Shown one piece after another: positions 53,493-62,391 of a DNA stretch of 64,000 nucleotides. The stretch covers positions 62,001-126,000 of the forward strand of contig JAEUUO010000010.1 in assembly GCA_016787575.1 (NCBI GenBank). The letters are read 5' to 3'. Source of the stretch: Saprospiraceae bacterium (GTDB taxonomy: Bacteria; Bacteroidota; Bacteroidia; Chitinophagales; Saprospiraceae). The position numbers were made by a program, and so were the translations under genes. The first letter of the stretch is position 1, and each line of letters opens with the position of its first letter. The notes under the pieces are model-generated. The model was not told the origin of the DNA. It searched no databases and saw only the letters and a list, made by a program, of their open reading frames with translations.

Positions 53493-54863
53493 ATGAACGC
53501 AAATCAATATTTAGAATCTAATAAACAAAGATTTTTAGATGAATTGCTGGAACTTTTAAGAATTCCATCTGTAAGCGCTGATTCAAACCACAATGAGGAC
53601 ACAAAGCGTTGTGCTGAAGCTGTAAAACAAGCGCTTCTTGAAGCTGGATGCGACAAGGCAGAAATTTGTAAAACCAAAGGCCATCCAGTAGTCTTGGCTG
53701 AAAAAATAATTGATCCAAAATTACCCACAGTATTAACTTATGGGCATTATGATGTTCAACCCCCAGATCCACTTAATTTATGGACCAGTGGCCCTTTCGA
53801 TCCTGTTGTAAAAGATGGCAACATTTATGCGCGGGGTGCCTGTGATGACAAAGGGCAAGTATTTATGCATGTAAAAGCATTGGAATGCATGGTTAAAACA
53901 AACAGTCTTCCTTGCAATGTAAAATTCATTATTGAAGGAGAGGAAGAAGTGGGCAGTGCAAATCTTGATAAATTTTTAAAAGCTAATAAAGAGAAACTTG
54001 CAGCAGATATCGTATTGGTAAGTGATACTTCGATGATCAGCATGGAAAATCCTTCAATTGAAACCGGTTTGCGTGGATTAACTTATATGGAAGTTGAAGT
54101 AACCGGACCAAATCGCGATTTGCATTCTGGTGTCTATGGTGGTGCAGTAGCCAATCCGATTACGATTCTAGCAAAAATGATTGCATCCCTTCACGATAAA
54201 AACAACAAAGTTAAGGTAAGTGGATTTTACAGAGATGTTGTTGAAATGACAGCTGCTGAACGAAAAGAATTAAACAATGCACCTTTTAATTTAGACGAAT
54301 ACAAAAAAGATTTAAACATCCAGGAAGTTTGGGGTGAAGATGGGTATACCACTTTGGAACGTACCGGAATTCGACCTACACTGGAATTAAATGGTATATG
54401 GGGTGGATACACTGGTGAAGGTGCTAAAACAGTTCTCCCATCGAAAGCGTATGCTAAAATTTCTATGCGTCTGGTACCCAATCAAAAATCTAAAAAAATT
54501 GCAAAGCAATTTGAAAAGCATTTCATGAAAATTGCACCCCCTTATGTAACAGTTAAAGTGACTGAATTGCATGGAGGTGAAGCTGCTGTAACCCCTACTG
54601 ACAGTGCGGCCTATAAAGCAGCTGCTAAAGCAATTGAAACCACATTTGGAAAGAAACCCATTCCAACCCGCGGAGGTGGAAGCATACCAATTGTAGCTCT
54701 GTTTGAAAAAGTATTGGGAATAAAAACTGTATTGATGGGATTTGGATTGGATTCAGATAACATCCATTCACCAAATGAAAAATTTGGATTGTTCAATTTT
54801 TATAAAGGCATTGAAACCATTCCACATTTTTACAAAAACTATTCAGAAACCAAAAAGAGCTAA
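53493..54863 (+). CDS. M20 family dipeptidase
   Basis: Zinc-dependent peptidase of 456 aa of the M20 (carnosinase/DapE-like) family. Metal and catalytic motifs are LTYGHYDVQPPDP, YARGACDDKGQVF, the catalytic EGEEEVGS, the ligand Asp in VSDTSM, and His in NIHSPNEKF near the end. The dimerisation lid begins near TGLRGLTYMEVEVTGP with HSGVYGG. It would cleave dipeptides, consistent with the prolyl oligopeptidase just upstream. No signal peptide is present, so it is cytoplasmic. The FKBP gene starts seven bases after its stop. Confidence 0.93.
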   Translation: MNANQYLESNKQRFLDELLELLRIPSVSADSNHNEDTKRCAEAVKQALLEAGCDKAEICKTKGHPVVLAEKIIDPKLPTVLTYGHYDVQPPDPLNLWTSGPFDPVVKDGNIYARGACDDKGQVFMHVKALECMVKTNSLPCNVKFIIEGEEEVGSANLDKFLKANKEKLAADIVLVSDTSMISMENPSIETGLRGLTYMEVEVTGPNRDLHSGVYGGAVANPITILAKMIASLHDKNNKVKVSGFYRDVVEMTAAERKELNNAPFNLDEYKKDLNIQEVWGEDGYTTLERTGIRPTLELNGIWGGYTGEGAKTVLPSKAYAKISMRLVPNQKSKKIAKQFEKHFMKIAPPYVTVKVTELHGGEAAVTPTDSAAYKAAAKAIETTFGKKPIPTRGGGSIPIVALFEKVLGIKTVLMGFGLDSDNIHSPNEKFGLFNFYKGIETIPHFYKNYSETKKS

Positions 54864-54870
54864 ATTTCTT

Positions 54871-55533
54871 ATGAAAAAATTTTACAGCATTTTATTTATC
54901 GGCGTGATTTTAAGCTTCAGCTTACAAGCACAAAAAAACAAATCAAACATGGATTCACTCAGTTACAGTATTGGAATTTTATTTGGAAACAGTCTCAAAC
55001 AACAAGGTCTTGATAAAATCAATTCAAAAGATCTTTCTGATGGATTAGAAGCTATCCTAAATAATAAACCAACAAGCATAACCAAAGAACAAGCTACTCA
55101 GATTTATTCACAAGCGATGTCTGCAATCGCGGCCAAGAAAAATGCAGGAGCCAAAGAAGAAGGAGAAAAGTTTCTTGCGGAAAACAAAAAACGTTCCGGC
55201 GTAACAACAACCGCCAGCGGACTCCAATACGAGGTTATTAAAATGGGAGATGGTGCCAAACCAGGTCCAACTTCAAAAGTTAAAACGCATTATCATGGAA
55301 CGCTTATTGATGGTACTGTATTCGATAGCAGTGTAGAGCGTGGCGAACCTATAAGTTTTCCTGTAAATGGGGTGATCGCAGGATGGCAAGAAGCTTTGCA
55401 ATTGATGAATGTCGGCTCTAAATACAAATTGTATATACCTTACAACCTGGCGTATGGCGAACGTGGAGCAGGTGCTGACATTAAGCCTTTTTCTGCTTTA
55501 ATTTTTGAAGTAGAATTATTAGGCATCGAATAG
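54871..55533 (+). CDS. FKBP-type peptidyl-prolyl cis-trans isomerase
   Basis: Exported isomerase of 220 aa. The ATG at 54,871 gives a signal peptide (MKKFYSILFIGVILSFSLQA); a longer frame running into the upstream gene is rejected. The N-terminal FKBP_N domain (MDSLSYSIGILFGNSLKQQG) is as in Mip/FkpA. The FKBP_C domain at about 112-220 contains TSKVKTHYHGTLIDGTVFDS, GVIAGWQEALQLM, YIPYNLAYGERGAG and FEVELLGIE. It assists proline-limited folding in the periplasm. It is probably cotranscribed with the peptidase genes; a strong hairpin lies downstream. Confidence 0.94.
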   Translation: MKKFYSILFIGVILSFSLQAQKNKSNMDSLSYSIGILFGNSLKQQGLDKINSKDLSDGLEAILNNKPTSITKEQATQIYSQAMSAIAAKKNAGAKEEGEKFLAENKKRSGVTTTASGLQYEVIKMGDGAKPGPTSKVKTHYHGTLIDGTVFDSSVERGEPISFPVNGVIAGWQEALQLMNVGSKYKLYIPYNLAYGERGAGADIKPFSALIFEVELLGIE

Positions 55534-55594
55534 ATTTCGATAATTGTGCAGGGGGTTTTTGAAACTTCCCTAAAGCAATTATAATAAATATTTT

Positions 55595-55632
55595 GGCCGT
55601 ATTGTACTTTACACCGATTGTACAATACGGCC
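55595..55632 (+). terminator. Long hairpin terminator after the FKBP gene
   Basis: GGCCGTATTGTAC and GTACAATACGGCC form a perfect 13-bp stem with a 12-base loop. Flanking A/T-rich runs (ATTTT on the left, ATTAAAATTTT on the right) could support termination in either direction. It lies 60 bases past the FKBP stop. Confidence 0.68.
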
Positions 55633-55646
55633 ATTAAAATTTTAAA

Positions 55647-55654
55647 TATCTTTG
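55647..55654 (+). promoter_or_regulatory. Putative -7 box for trmD
   Basis: TATCTTTG matches TAnnTTTG exactly and follows the terminator by 14 bases. The ATG of trmD is 50 bases downstream. The -33 position would fall inside the terminator stem and shows no TTTG. Confidence 0.38.
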
Positions 55655-55704
55655 ATACAATTAACGGATTCCAATTGAGGATTGCTGAATTATTAAGCTA
55701 AACC

Positions 55705-56385
55705 ATGCATATTTCTATCATTAGTCTTTTGCCTGAATTACTTCGGAGTCCATTAGAGCACTCAATTCTCAAACGAGCACGAGATAAAAATATTCTTAGT
55801 ATTGAACTCATCGACTTAAGAACCTTTGGGATTGGAGCTTACAAACAAGTAGATGACTATCAATATGGAGGTGCCGCAGGCATGGTACTAATGATTGAAC
55901 CCTTGGTTAATTGCATTGAATCCCTAAAATCAGTACGATCGTTTGATGAAATTATTTACTTAAGTCCGGATGGTGAATTATTGAATCAATCAATTGCCAA
56001 TCAACTAAGTTTAAAAGACAATCTGCTTTTAATATGCGGGCATTATAAAGGGATAGATCAACGCGTTCGGGATCACTGGATAAGTCGTGAAATTTCAATT
56101 GGTGATTATGTATTGTCCGGAGGAGAATTAGCAGCTTGTGTATTAACCGATGCAATTGGACGTCTCATTCCCGGCGTTTTAAATGATGAAACCTCGGCTT
56201 TAACCGATTCATTTCAAGACCAATTGTTAGCACCACCAGTTTATACACGTCCGGCTGAATATGGCGGCTTCCAAGTACCTGAAATCTTATTAAGTGGCCA
56301 TCAGGCACAGATAGAAAACTGGCGAATGGAACAATCCCTACAACGCACCCTTGAACGAAGGCCTGATTTGCTAAAAGAAGAATAA
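55705..56385 (+). CDS. trmD: tRNA (guanine-N1-)-methyltransferase
   Basis: Cytoplasmic SPOUT methyltransferase of 226 aa that makes m1G37 in tRNAs, preventing +1 frameshifts. Family signatures are the N-terminal ISIISLLPELLRSPLEHSIL, the DDYQYGGAAGMVLMIEPL loop, the SAM-binding knot LLICGHYKGIDQRV, and ISIGDYVLSGGELAACVLTD with DAIGRLIPGVL. Length is typical. It is separate from rpsP/rimM/rplS, which often accompany it in other phyla. The downstream YwaF-like gene starts 15 bases later. Confidence 0.96.
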   Translation: MHISIISLLPELLRSPLEHSILKRARDKNILSIELIDLRTFGIGAYKQVDDYQYGGAAGMVLMIEPLVNCIESLKSVRSFDEIIYLSPDGELLNQSIANQLSLKDNLLLICGHYKGIDQRVRDHWISREISIGDYVLSGGELAACVLTDAIGRLIPGVLNDETSALTDSFQDQLLAPPVYTRPAEYGGFQVPEILLSGHQAQIENWRMEQSLQRTLERRPDLLKEE

Positions 56386-56400
56386 AAATTATCTTTAGGC

Positions 56401-57147
56401 ATGGAGAGATGGTACGATCTTGTATTTGGGAGTAGTTCTGGCTTTCAACCTTTTGGCCTACAGCATCTGATCCCAATTCTATTTTTTATCATAATGAGTT
56501 TGATTTGGATTCAGTGGGCTCTAAAAAAAGAAGTTTCAATACAATACAAATCAGCCTGGTGGTTTTCTATATCACTTGCGATTGCAGTTATTTGGTGGAT
56601 GGCATTTAGATGGTGGAATGGAAAATTTGACATTCGTGAAGACCTACCATTTCATTTGTGTAATTTATTAACTCTGGTTTTCCCAATTGCCTTGTATTTT
56701 AGATCTCGCTGGTTTTTTGGAATTTTATACTTCTGGGTTTTAGCAGGAACTTTACAAGCCGTAATTACCCCTGACTTAAAAGAGCAATTTCCTCATTTTA
56801 TTTATTTTCGCTATTGGTGGATTCATTGTGGGTTAATTAGTTTGCTATTCTACGGACTAATTGTATTTAAATGGAAAATATATTTTTCGGATTTAAAAAA
56901 CGCCTTGATAGGAGCCAATGTTTATTTAATTTTTTCGCTGATTGTCAATGGCACAACCGGAGGTAATTATTTTTTTTCAATGCGCAAACCGGATGCCGCA
57001 ACAATGCTTGATTATTTAGGTCCCTGGCCCTGGTATTTGCTAACAGGTCAGTTTTTAATGGCCTTACTCTTTTTACTTTTTTATCTTCCATTTTACTTGA
57101 CGCGCAGAAGTGCTTTTTTAAAATCTGAAGCCTTTACTAAAATTTAA
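56401..57147 (+). CDS. YwaF/TIGR02206-like integral membrane protein
   Basis: Protein of 248 aa with about seven transmembrane segments. Family-type signatures are PFHLCNLLTLVFPIALYF, AGTLQAVITPDL, HFIYFRYWWIHCGLI and the C-terminal NGTTGGNYFFSMRKPDAATM with LGPWPWYLLTGQ. The function of the family is unknown. It follows trmD by 15 bases and is probably cotranscribed. Confidence 0.85.
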   Translation: MERWYDLVFGSSSGFQPFGLQHLIPILFFIIMSLIWIQWALKKEVSIQYKSAWWFSISLAIAVIWWMAFRWWNGKFDIREDLPFHLCNLLTLVFPIALYFRSRWFFGILYFWVLAGTLQAVITPDLKEQFPHFIYFRYWWIHCGLISLLFYGLIVFKWKIYFSDLKNALIGANVYLIFSLIVNGTTGGNYFFSMRKPDAATMLDYLGPWPWYLLTGQFLMALLFLLFYLPFYLTRRSAFLKSEAFTKI

Positions 57148-57170
57148 ATTCTCAACTCTATTCTCAAGGT

Positions 57171-57188
57171 CTTTTCTATCTAGAAAAG
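57171..57188. repeat. Perfect short palindrome between convergent genes
   Basis: CTTTTCTA and TAGAAAAG are exact inverted repeats separated by TC, in the 52-base gap between the convergent YwaF-like and TonB-C-domain genes. It could be a weak bidirectional terminator hairpin or a protein-binding site. Confidence 0.35.
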
Positions 57189-57199
57189 TAAGCAATGCC

Positions 57200-57625
57200 C
57201 TAACCTAGAGTAATCTTATAGTTTAATTTTTTTGAAGCAGGGTTAGTTAGATTTTTATCACTTTGTACAATTGAGTAATTAAGCAGCAATTCATTTGATT
57301 TAGGAGGCATTTTAAACTTAATATTAAATGTCTTAAAAAAACTAACTTTTATATCCCGAACTTTCTCAATTTTAAATTTTAATAATTTAACAACTCGCTT
57401 GGCTTCTTCATCACAGACGGGATGTAAACTTGAAATGATCTTAACATCAATAATCTCACCTTTGTAATTTATTTCTGCCTTCAATACTACAGTCCCTTCA
57501 ATTTTATGCAGCATTGCTTCATCTGGGTATTTCAATTCCCTATATATAAAATCAGTTATTCCCTTTGGTCCTCCTAGAAATTCCGGTTGTGGAATAAAGT
57601 TTTTATGCTTTTTAACTTTTTTCAA
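57200..57625 (-). CDS. Small TonB C-terminal-domain protein
   Basis: Protein of 141 aa with a TTG start three bases after the stop of the upstream gene, so it is translationally coupled. The TonB-C fold is recognisable at about residues 18-110: GGPKGITDFIYRELKYPDEA, then IEGTVVLKAEINYKGEIIDV. There is no transmembrane anchor or proline-rich spacer, so it is not a complete TonB energy transducer. Free-standing domains of this sort are common in Bacteroidota and their function is unclear. A longer product with an upstream anchor is excluded by the preceding stop. Confidence 0.68.
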   Translation of the reverse strand: MKKVKKHKNFIPQPEFLGGPKGITDFIYRELKYPDEAMLHKIEGTVVLKAEINYKGEIIDVKIISSLHPVCDEEAKRVVKLLKFKIEKVRDIKVSFFKTFNIKFKMPPKSNELLLNYSIVQSDKNLTNPASKKLNYKITLG

Positions 57626-57628
57626 AAT

Positions 57629-60600
57629 TTACTTAATTTCTTTAGGCTTTATTACCTCTAATTTCATTTCTAAAATTGTTTGATTAAATTGTTTGATTTG
57701 TTGAGCTTTCAGCGCATTGAAAGCATCCAATTGATCAACAATGAGTTTGTCTAACTCTAATCTGCAGGCTTCTGCCTGATCTGTGGGCGGATACGATCCA
57801 TGTGCAGTCAAATCAGAAAGGTGCGCCAATTTATTTGTCAATTTGATAGGATAATTAATTGGATCCTGATTGCTTTTACTCTTCGTTTGATACAATTCAT
57901 TTTCAATTGCTGTTAGGCTACTATCAATAGTCGTTTTTAATTTAAAAAGAGGATCTGTATCCTTGTTTTTTGCAAGGCTGCTCGTGAAATCAGACAATTG
58001 CTTCCGGACATCACGAATTTGGATGATGCATCGGTGAGCTTCATCCAGGCGATCGCGAACTTTTTTCACAAATTCATACTGCAATTGGATTGCGCTTTCT
58101 GACACCGGATAGATCGGGTCCGGTAAAATTTCAAAATTTGTTGAATCGCGATTTTTATTGGATTCAATTTGCAATTTGTATTTACCGGGAAGCGCACGAG
58201 GCCCTGATAAATCAGCACCCCACATAACCATCCCATCAAATGATTTCGCTGATTGCATTCTTGGATTTAAAATAATCCGATTGCTTCCAGAAACTAGATC
58301 TATTTTAAATTCATTCGTTTCAGGGAAATTTGAAAATATACTTACTGTATCATTTTTCTGGTCAATACAATACAATTTAAAAGTATCTTTTTGGTATACT
58401 GAATCGATATAATAATAAAGAATCAATCCATTTGGGTGATTCGTCCCGTTTGTCAATGATTCATAGGATCCACCGCCCATACGTATCATCGGTTTTGGTT
58501 TAAATAAGATGCTTGCCGGGTTTACCAAATTCATGGTTTTTAATTGGCGCAAAGGACTTATATCATCTATCATCCAAATACTACGACCCTGAGTCGCTGC
58601 TATAATAAAATCTTCACGCAAATTCAAATCAGTAATTGGAACAATTGGTAAATTTAATTGAAATGGTTTCCAATTTGAACCGTCATCTATTGAAAAATAC
58701 ATTCCATATTCTGTACCAGCAAATAAAAGACCTTTGCTTTTACTGTCTGCGCGAATTACACGAGTGAAATGATCTGCAGCAATTCCATTGACTATCAACT
58801 TCCATGATTTACCATAATCTTCCGTTTTATATAAATATGGTTTAAAATCACCGTTCTTATATGCAGTTGCAGCCATATAACATCCGGCCTCATTGAAGGG
58901 ATCTGCTTCCAGACTATTAATTTGGATCCATTCAGGCATATTAACCGGACTAATATTTGTCCAGCTTTGCCCTCCATTTTTTGTTACATGCACCAGACCA
59001 TCGTCAGATCCGACCCAAATAATTCCCGCTTTTAAAGAGGATTCAACGATTGAAAAAATTGTACAATAATATTCAACTGAAGTATTGTCTTTTGTGATCG
59101 GTCCGCCAGAAGATTTTAATTTAGAAGAATCGTTGCGAGTCAAATCAGGACTAATGGTTGTCCACGATTGACCTTCGTTTTCTGTGACGTGTAATTTATT
59201 AGAAGCACAATACAATCTTTTAGGATTGTGTGGAGAGAATACAATTGGAAAATTCCATTGAAACCGAAATTTCAATTTTTCAGCTCCATGCCCTATCGGA
59301 TTATCTGGCCAAACATTGATATTCCTTGAAATTTTTCTAGAATGATCGTATCGTGTAAGATAACCACCGTATGAACCCCCATAGACAATTTCGGGATTGA
59401 GTGGGTCTACAGCAATATGTCCAGATTCACCTCCAGCCGTGGGCTCCCAATCATCTTTACCAATTGCAGAATGAGACGTACGATGTGCTATGCGTATGGT
59501 GCTATTGTCTTGTTGAGCAGCATAAATCCGGAAAGGGACATAATTGTCTGTACTCACCCTGTAAAACTGAGCAGTCGGTTGATTGTCAAGCGTTGACCAA
59601 TGTCGTCCTCCATCATCCGTAATTTGAGCTCCCCCATCGTCTGCTAAAATCATTCTCTGAGAATTTGAAGGGTTTATCCATAGATCATGATGATCGCCAT
59701 GATTGGAAGGCATTGTAACAAATGTTTTCCCGCCATCTATAGATTTATGAAAAGAAACATTTAAAACATAAACCGTATTTTCATTTTGTGGATCTGCATA
59801 TACTCTCGAAAAATACCATGCTCGTTGTCGCAAATCACGATTGCTGTTGACAAGTGTCCAATTTTGTCCTCCATCATCAGATCGAAACAAACCACCAGCT
59901 TCATTTTCAATCATAGCAAAGATGCGATCGTGATTTGCTGAGCCTAGGCTCACCGTTACTTTTCCCCAGATCCCCTCTGGAAGGCCTTTGTTTTTTGAAA
60001 TATTCTTCCAGGTTTCACCTCCATCGGTGCTTTTCCATAAGCCAGATCCATTCCCTCCACTAGATAACTGATAGGCATTTCGTTGAACATTCCAGGTTCC
60101 GGCATACATTATCCGTGGATTTTCAGGATCATAAATTAAATCACTGATTCCTGTACTGTCATTGACAAACAATACTTTTCTCCAGGTATTTCCTCCATCT
60201 GTGGATTTGTATATACCACGATCCGGACCCGGTTTAAAAACATTTCCCAATGCAGCAGCCAAGACAATTTCTGAATTCTTTGGGTGTGTACGTATTCTGA
60301 CAATCTGCTTTGTATTTATAAGTCCGATATTTTTCCAATTTTTTCCACCATCTTCTGATTTCCAAACTCCATGACCCGAACTCATGTTTCCACGAATGGT
60401 TTCTTCACCTTCCCCGACATAAATAACATTAGGATCTGCAGAGCTTACTTCAATAGCTCCAATACTTCCTCCAAAAAATCCGTCAGAAATGTTTTTCCAA
60501 CTTGAACCGCTGTTGCTAGTTTTCCAAACTCCTCCACCAGTTGCTCCCATGTAGTATTCATTAGGTTTGGATTCAATGCCAACTACAGCGCAAGAGCGCC

Positions 60601-60733
60601 CTCCTCTAAAAGGTCCCACCAATCTCCATTGCATGGATTTGTAATACTTTTCATCCCATTTAACTTGTGAAAATGAATCCGTATTAAAAAAAATCGCAAG
60701 ACAATAAACTATTAAAATAAATCTTGTTTGCAT
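57629..60733 (-). CDS. Asp-box (BNR/VPS10-like) beta-propeller exported protein
   Basis: Exported protein of 1034 aa. The ATG at 60,733 gives a signal peptide (MQTRFILIVYCLAIFFNTDS, cleavage near FSQ). About ten Asp-box motifs S/T-x-D-x-G-x-S/T-W are visible, such as EDGGKNWKNIG, TDGGNTWRKV, TDGGETWKNIS, DDGGQNWTLV and KNGGQSWTNIS. They form two propellers as in sortilin/VPS10-like and xyloglucanase-type folds (about 25-690). The C-terminal third (about 700-1034) has a beta domain and a helical tail. There is no T9SS sorting domain. Databases often name such proteins glycosyl hydrolases, but no catalytic residues can be assigned. It is cotranscribed with the NhaD-type antiporter upstream. Confidence 0.82.
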   Translation of the reverse strand: MQTRFILIVYCLAIFFNTDSFSQVKWDEKYYKSMQWRLVGPFRGGRSCAVVGIESKPNEYYMGATGGGVWKTSNSGSSWKNISDGFFGGSIGAIEVSSADPNVIYVGEGEETIRGNMSSGHGVWKSEDGGKNWKNIGLINTKQIVRIRTHPKNSEIVLAAALGNVFKPGPDRGIYKSTDGGNTWRKVLFVNDSTGISDLIYDPENPRIMYAGTWNVQRNAYQLSSGGNGSGLWKSTDGGETWKNISKNKGLPEGIWGKVTVSLGSANHDRIFAMIENEAGGLFRSDDGGQNWTLVNSNRDLRQRAWYFSRVYADPQNENTVYVLNVSFHKSIDGGKTFVTMPSNHGDHHDLWINPSNSQRMILADDGGAQITDDGGRHWSTLDNQPTAQFYRVSTDNYVPFRIYAAQQDNSTIRIAHRTSHSAIGKDDWEPTAGGESGHIAVDPLNPEIVYGGSYGGYLTRYDHSRKISRNINVWPDNPIGHGAEKLKFRFQWNFPIVFSPHNPKRLYCASNKLHVTENEGQSWTTISPDLTRNDSSKLKSSGGPITKDNTSVEYYCTIFSIVESSLKAGIIWVGSDDGLVHVTKNGGQSWTNISPVNMPEWIQINSLEADPFNEAGCYMAATAYKNGDFKPYLYKTEDYGKSWKLIVNGIAADHFTRVIRADSKSKGLLFAGTEYGMYFSIDDGSNWKPFQLNLPIVPITDLNLREDFIIAATQGRSIWMIDDISPLRQLKTMNLVNPASILFKPKPMIRMGGGSYESLTNGTNHPNGLILYYYIDSVYQKDTFKLYCIDQKNDTVSIFSNFPETNEFKIDLVSGSNRIILNPRMQSAKSFDGMVMWGADLSGPRALPGKYKLQIESNKNRDSTNFEILPDPIYPVSESAIQLQYEFVKKVRDRLDEAHRCIIQIRDVRKQLSDFTSSLAKNKDTDPLFKLKTTIDSSLTAIENELYQTKSKSNQDPINYPIKLTNKLAHLSDLTAHGSYPPTDQAEACRLELDKLIVDQLDAFNALKAQQIKQFNQTILEMKLEVIKPKEIK

Positions 60734-60744
60734 AATGAAAAATG

Positions 60745-62013
60745 TTAAATCATAAAATAAATCCAAACCCATCCAACTAAATATCCTATTAAAGCCAATA
60801 AACTAACTCTTTTAAAATACCACTGATAGCTTATTTTTTCAATACCCATTGCAGCTACACCTGCAGCTGAGCCAATGATTAAAATACTTCCTCCTGTTCC
60901 AGCAGCATATGCCAATTCATGCCAGAAATGATGATCTAAAGGTAAATCATACATCCCTATGGCACCTGCCACCAATGGAACATTATCAATCACTGCAGAA
61001 AGAACTCCCAATATCAATGCTATGACAGCCGTATCATGGAAATAGACATTTAAAAAATCAGCAAGTGCTTTAAGTTGACCAATTACATCCAATGCTGAAA
61101 TAGCTAATAAGATTCCTAAAAAAAATAAGATGCTTGGAACTTCTATACGGGAAAGAGCATTTCGAATGGTTGGCTTTGTAAAACCAGTCTGTGGCGGATA
61201 AAGAGTTGGCCATTCCAATTCAGACACTAACCAAATTACAGCCAATGCTCCCAACATCCCAATAAATGGAGGTAAATGTGTAACTGCTTTTATCACTGGC
61301 ACTAAAATCAACAAGCCAATTCCTAGAAACAAGAAGACTTTTGAAGCCAATGGCAAAGACTCATTGGATTTAGGAGGAAATTCAATGATCTGTTGAAATC
61401 TTTTATTAAATCGCACAATACCAATTGGAATAGCGATACTTAAAATCGATGGAATAATCAGAAACTCTATCAAATGCAAAGTACTTACTTTGTGATTTAT
61501 CCAAAGCATCGTTGTTGTAACATCCCCTATTGGAGACCAGGCTCCTCCAGAATTTGCAGCAATTACAATAAAGCTTGCAAACCAAAATCTATCTTCCTGA
61601 TTGCTAAGAATTTTACGAATCAATGAGATCATAACTATTGTCGTGGTCAAATTATCCAATGCAGCTGAAAGAAAAAATGTAATTACGCATATAATAATCA
61701 ATAAGATCCATTTGTTATCAGCTTTGATCCAATTTGAAATCAGCTTGAATCCATGATGAAGATCAACCAACTCAACAATCGTCATGGCCCCCAGAAGAAA
61801 AAAAAGAATGGACGATATTTCCCCAAATTGATGAATCAGAACACTTGAAACATCTTCTCCGGCTGCCGTTATTGCATTGGGATAACAAGATAACACAATC
61901 CAGCTTATAACTCCTGCAAGTAAAGCACTGACTGCTTTATCTATTTTTACAACGTGCTCAAAAATGATAAGTAAATAGCCAATTAAAAAAACTAGACTTA
62001 CCGCTAATATCAT
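60745..62013 (-). CDS. NhaD-type Na+/H+ antiporter (ion transporter superfamily)
   Basis: Integral membrane protein of 422 aa with about 11-12 hydrophobic segments. The start at 62,013 (MILAVSLVFLIGYLLIIFEH) is an ATG; an upstream TTG at 62,031 is less likely. NhaD/ArsB-like features are the segment LSAALDNLTTTIVMISLIRK, the SGGAWSPIGDVTTTMLW loop and the symmetric second half with LSAVIDNVPLVAGAIGMYDL and AGTGGSILIIGSAAGVAAMG. It would exchange Na+ or Li+ for H+ across the inner membrane. It is the first gene of a three-gene minus-strand operon, 11 bases before the propeller gene. Two inverted repeats lie upstream. Confidence 0.87.
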   Translation of the reverse strand: MILAVSLVFLIGYLLIIFEHVVKIDKAVSALLAGVISWIVLSCYPNAITAAGEDVSSVLIHQFGEISSILFFLLGAMTIVELVDLHHGFKLISNWIKADNKWILLIIICVITFFLSAALDNLTTTIVMISLIRKILSNQEDRFWFASFIVIAANSGGAWSPIGDVTTTMLWINHKVSTLHLIEFLIIPSILSIAIPIGIVRFNKRFQQIIEFPPKSNESLPLASKVFLFLGIGLLILVPVIKAVTHLPPFIGMLGALAVIWLVSELEWPTLYPPQTGFTKPTIRNALSRIEVPSILFFLGILLAISALDVIGQLKALADFLNVYFHDTAVIALILGVLSAVIDNVPLVAGAIGMYDLPLDHHFWHELAYAAGTGGSILIIGSAAGVAAMGIEKISYQWYFKRVSLLALIGYLVGWVWIYFMI

Positions 62014-62103
62014 AGAACAAATTTTTGGCAAGTTAATACAGCCTTGACAAAGAATCTAGTCCATTTTTTTGTAAAGTAAATTTAAAATTTAACAAAACTT
62101 GTT

Positions 62104-62179
62104 GAACAGTTAAAGACTGTTCTCCGATTTAGAAATAGTGTATTTACTCCAAATTGGATGCCTAAATTGGTGAATACAC
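62104..62179. repeat. Two adjacent inverted repeats upstream of the antiporter gene
   Basis: GAACAGT/ACTGTTC (62,104-62,122, 5-base loop) and GTGTATT/AATACAC (62,138-62,179, with inner CCAA/TTGG pairing) lie in the 378-base gap between nhaD-like and dusB. They could be operators or leader hairpins for the antiporter operon. The remaining gap sequence is AT-rich with nothing else recognised. Confidence 0.45.
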
Positions 62180-62353
62180 ACATTATAAATTAAATGGTCA
62201 ATTTTTTATAATCAATTTAAATTATCAGTAATTTATTTTAATTCCAAAAAATCATCCTAAAACATTTCAGTAAATTCAATGATAAATTAAAAAAAAGGTC
62301 TCACAAGCTACTAAACAGTCAAGATGTCAAATTAGCTAAACAACACCTATGCG

Positions 62354-62384
62354 TTTAAAGATTCAAAGCTTCTGGTTACCTTTG
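62354..62384 (+). promoter_or_regulatory. Predicted promoter of dusB
   Basis: TTTA (62,354-62,357), 19 bases, then TACCTTTG (62,377-62,384): a near-perfect Bacteroidota promoter. The ATG is only eight bases past the -7 box, so the dusB message should be leaderless or nearly so. Confidence 0.52.
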
Positions 62385-62391
62385 CAGGTCC

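Noticed and set aside
54742-54870. FKBP start inside the dipeptidase gene
   Set aside because: The ATG at 54,871 begins a clear signal peptide and lies seven bases after the previous stop.
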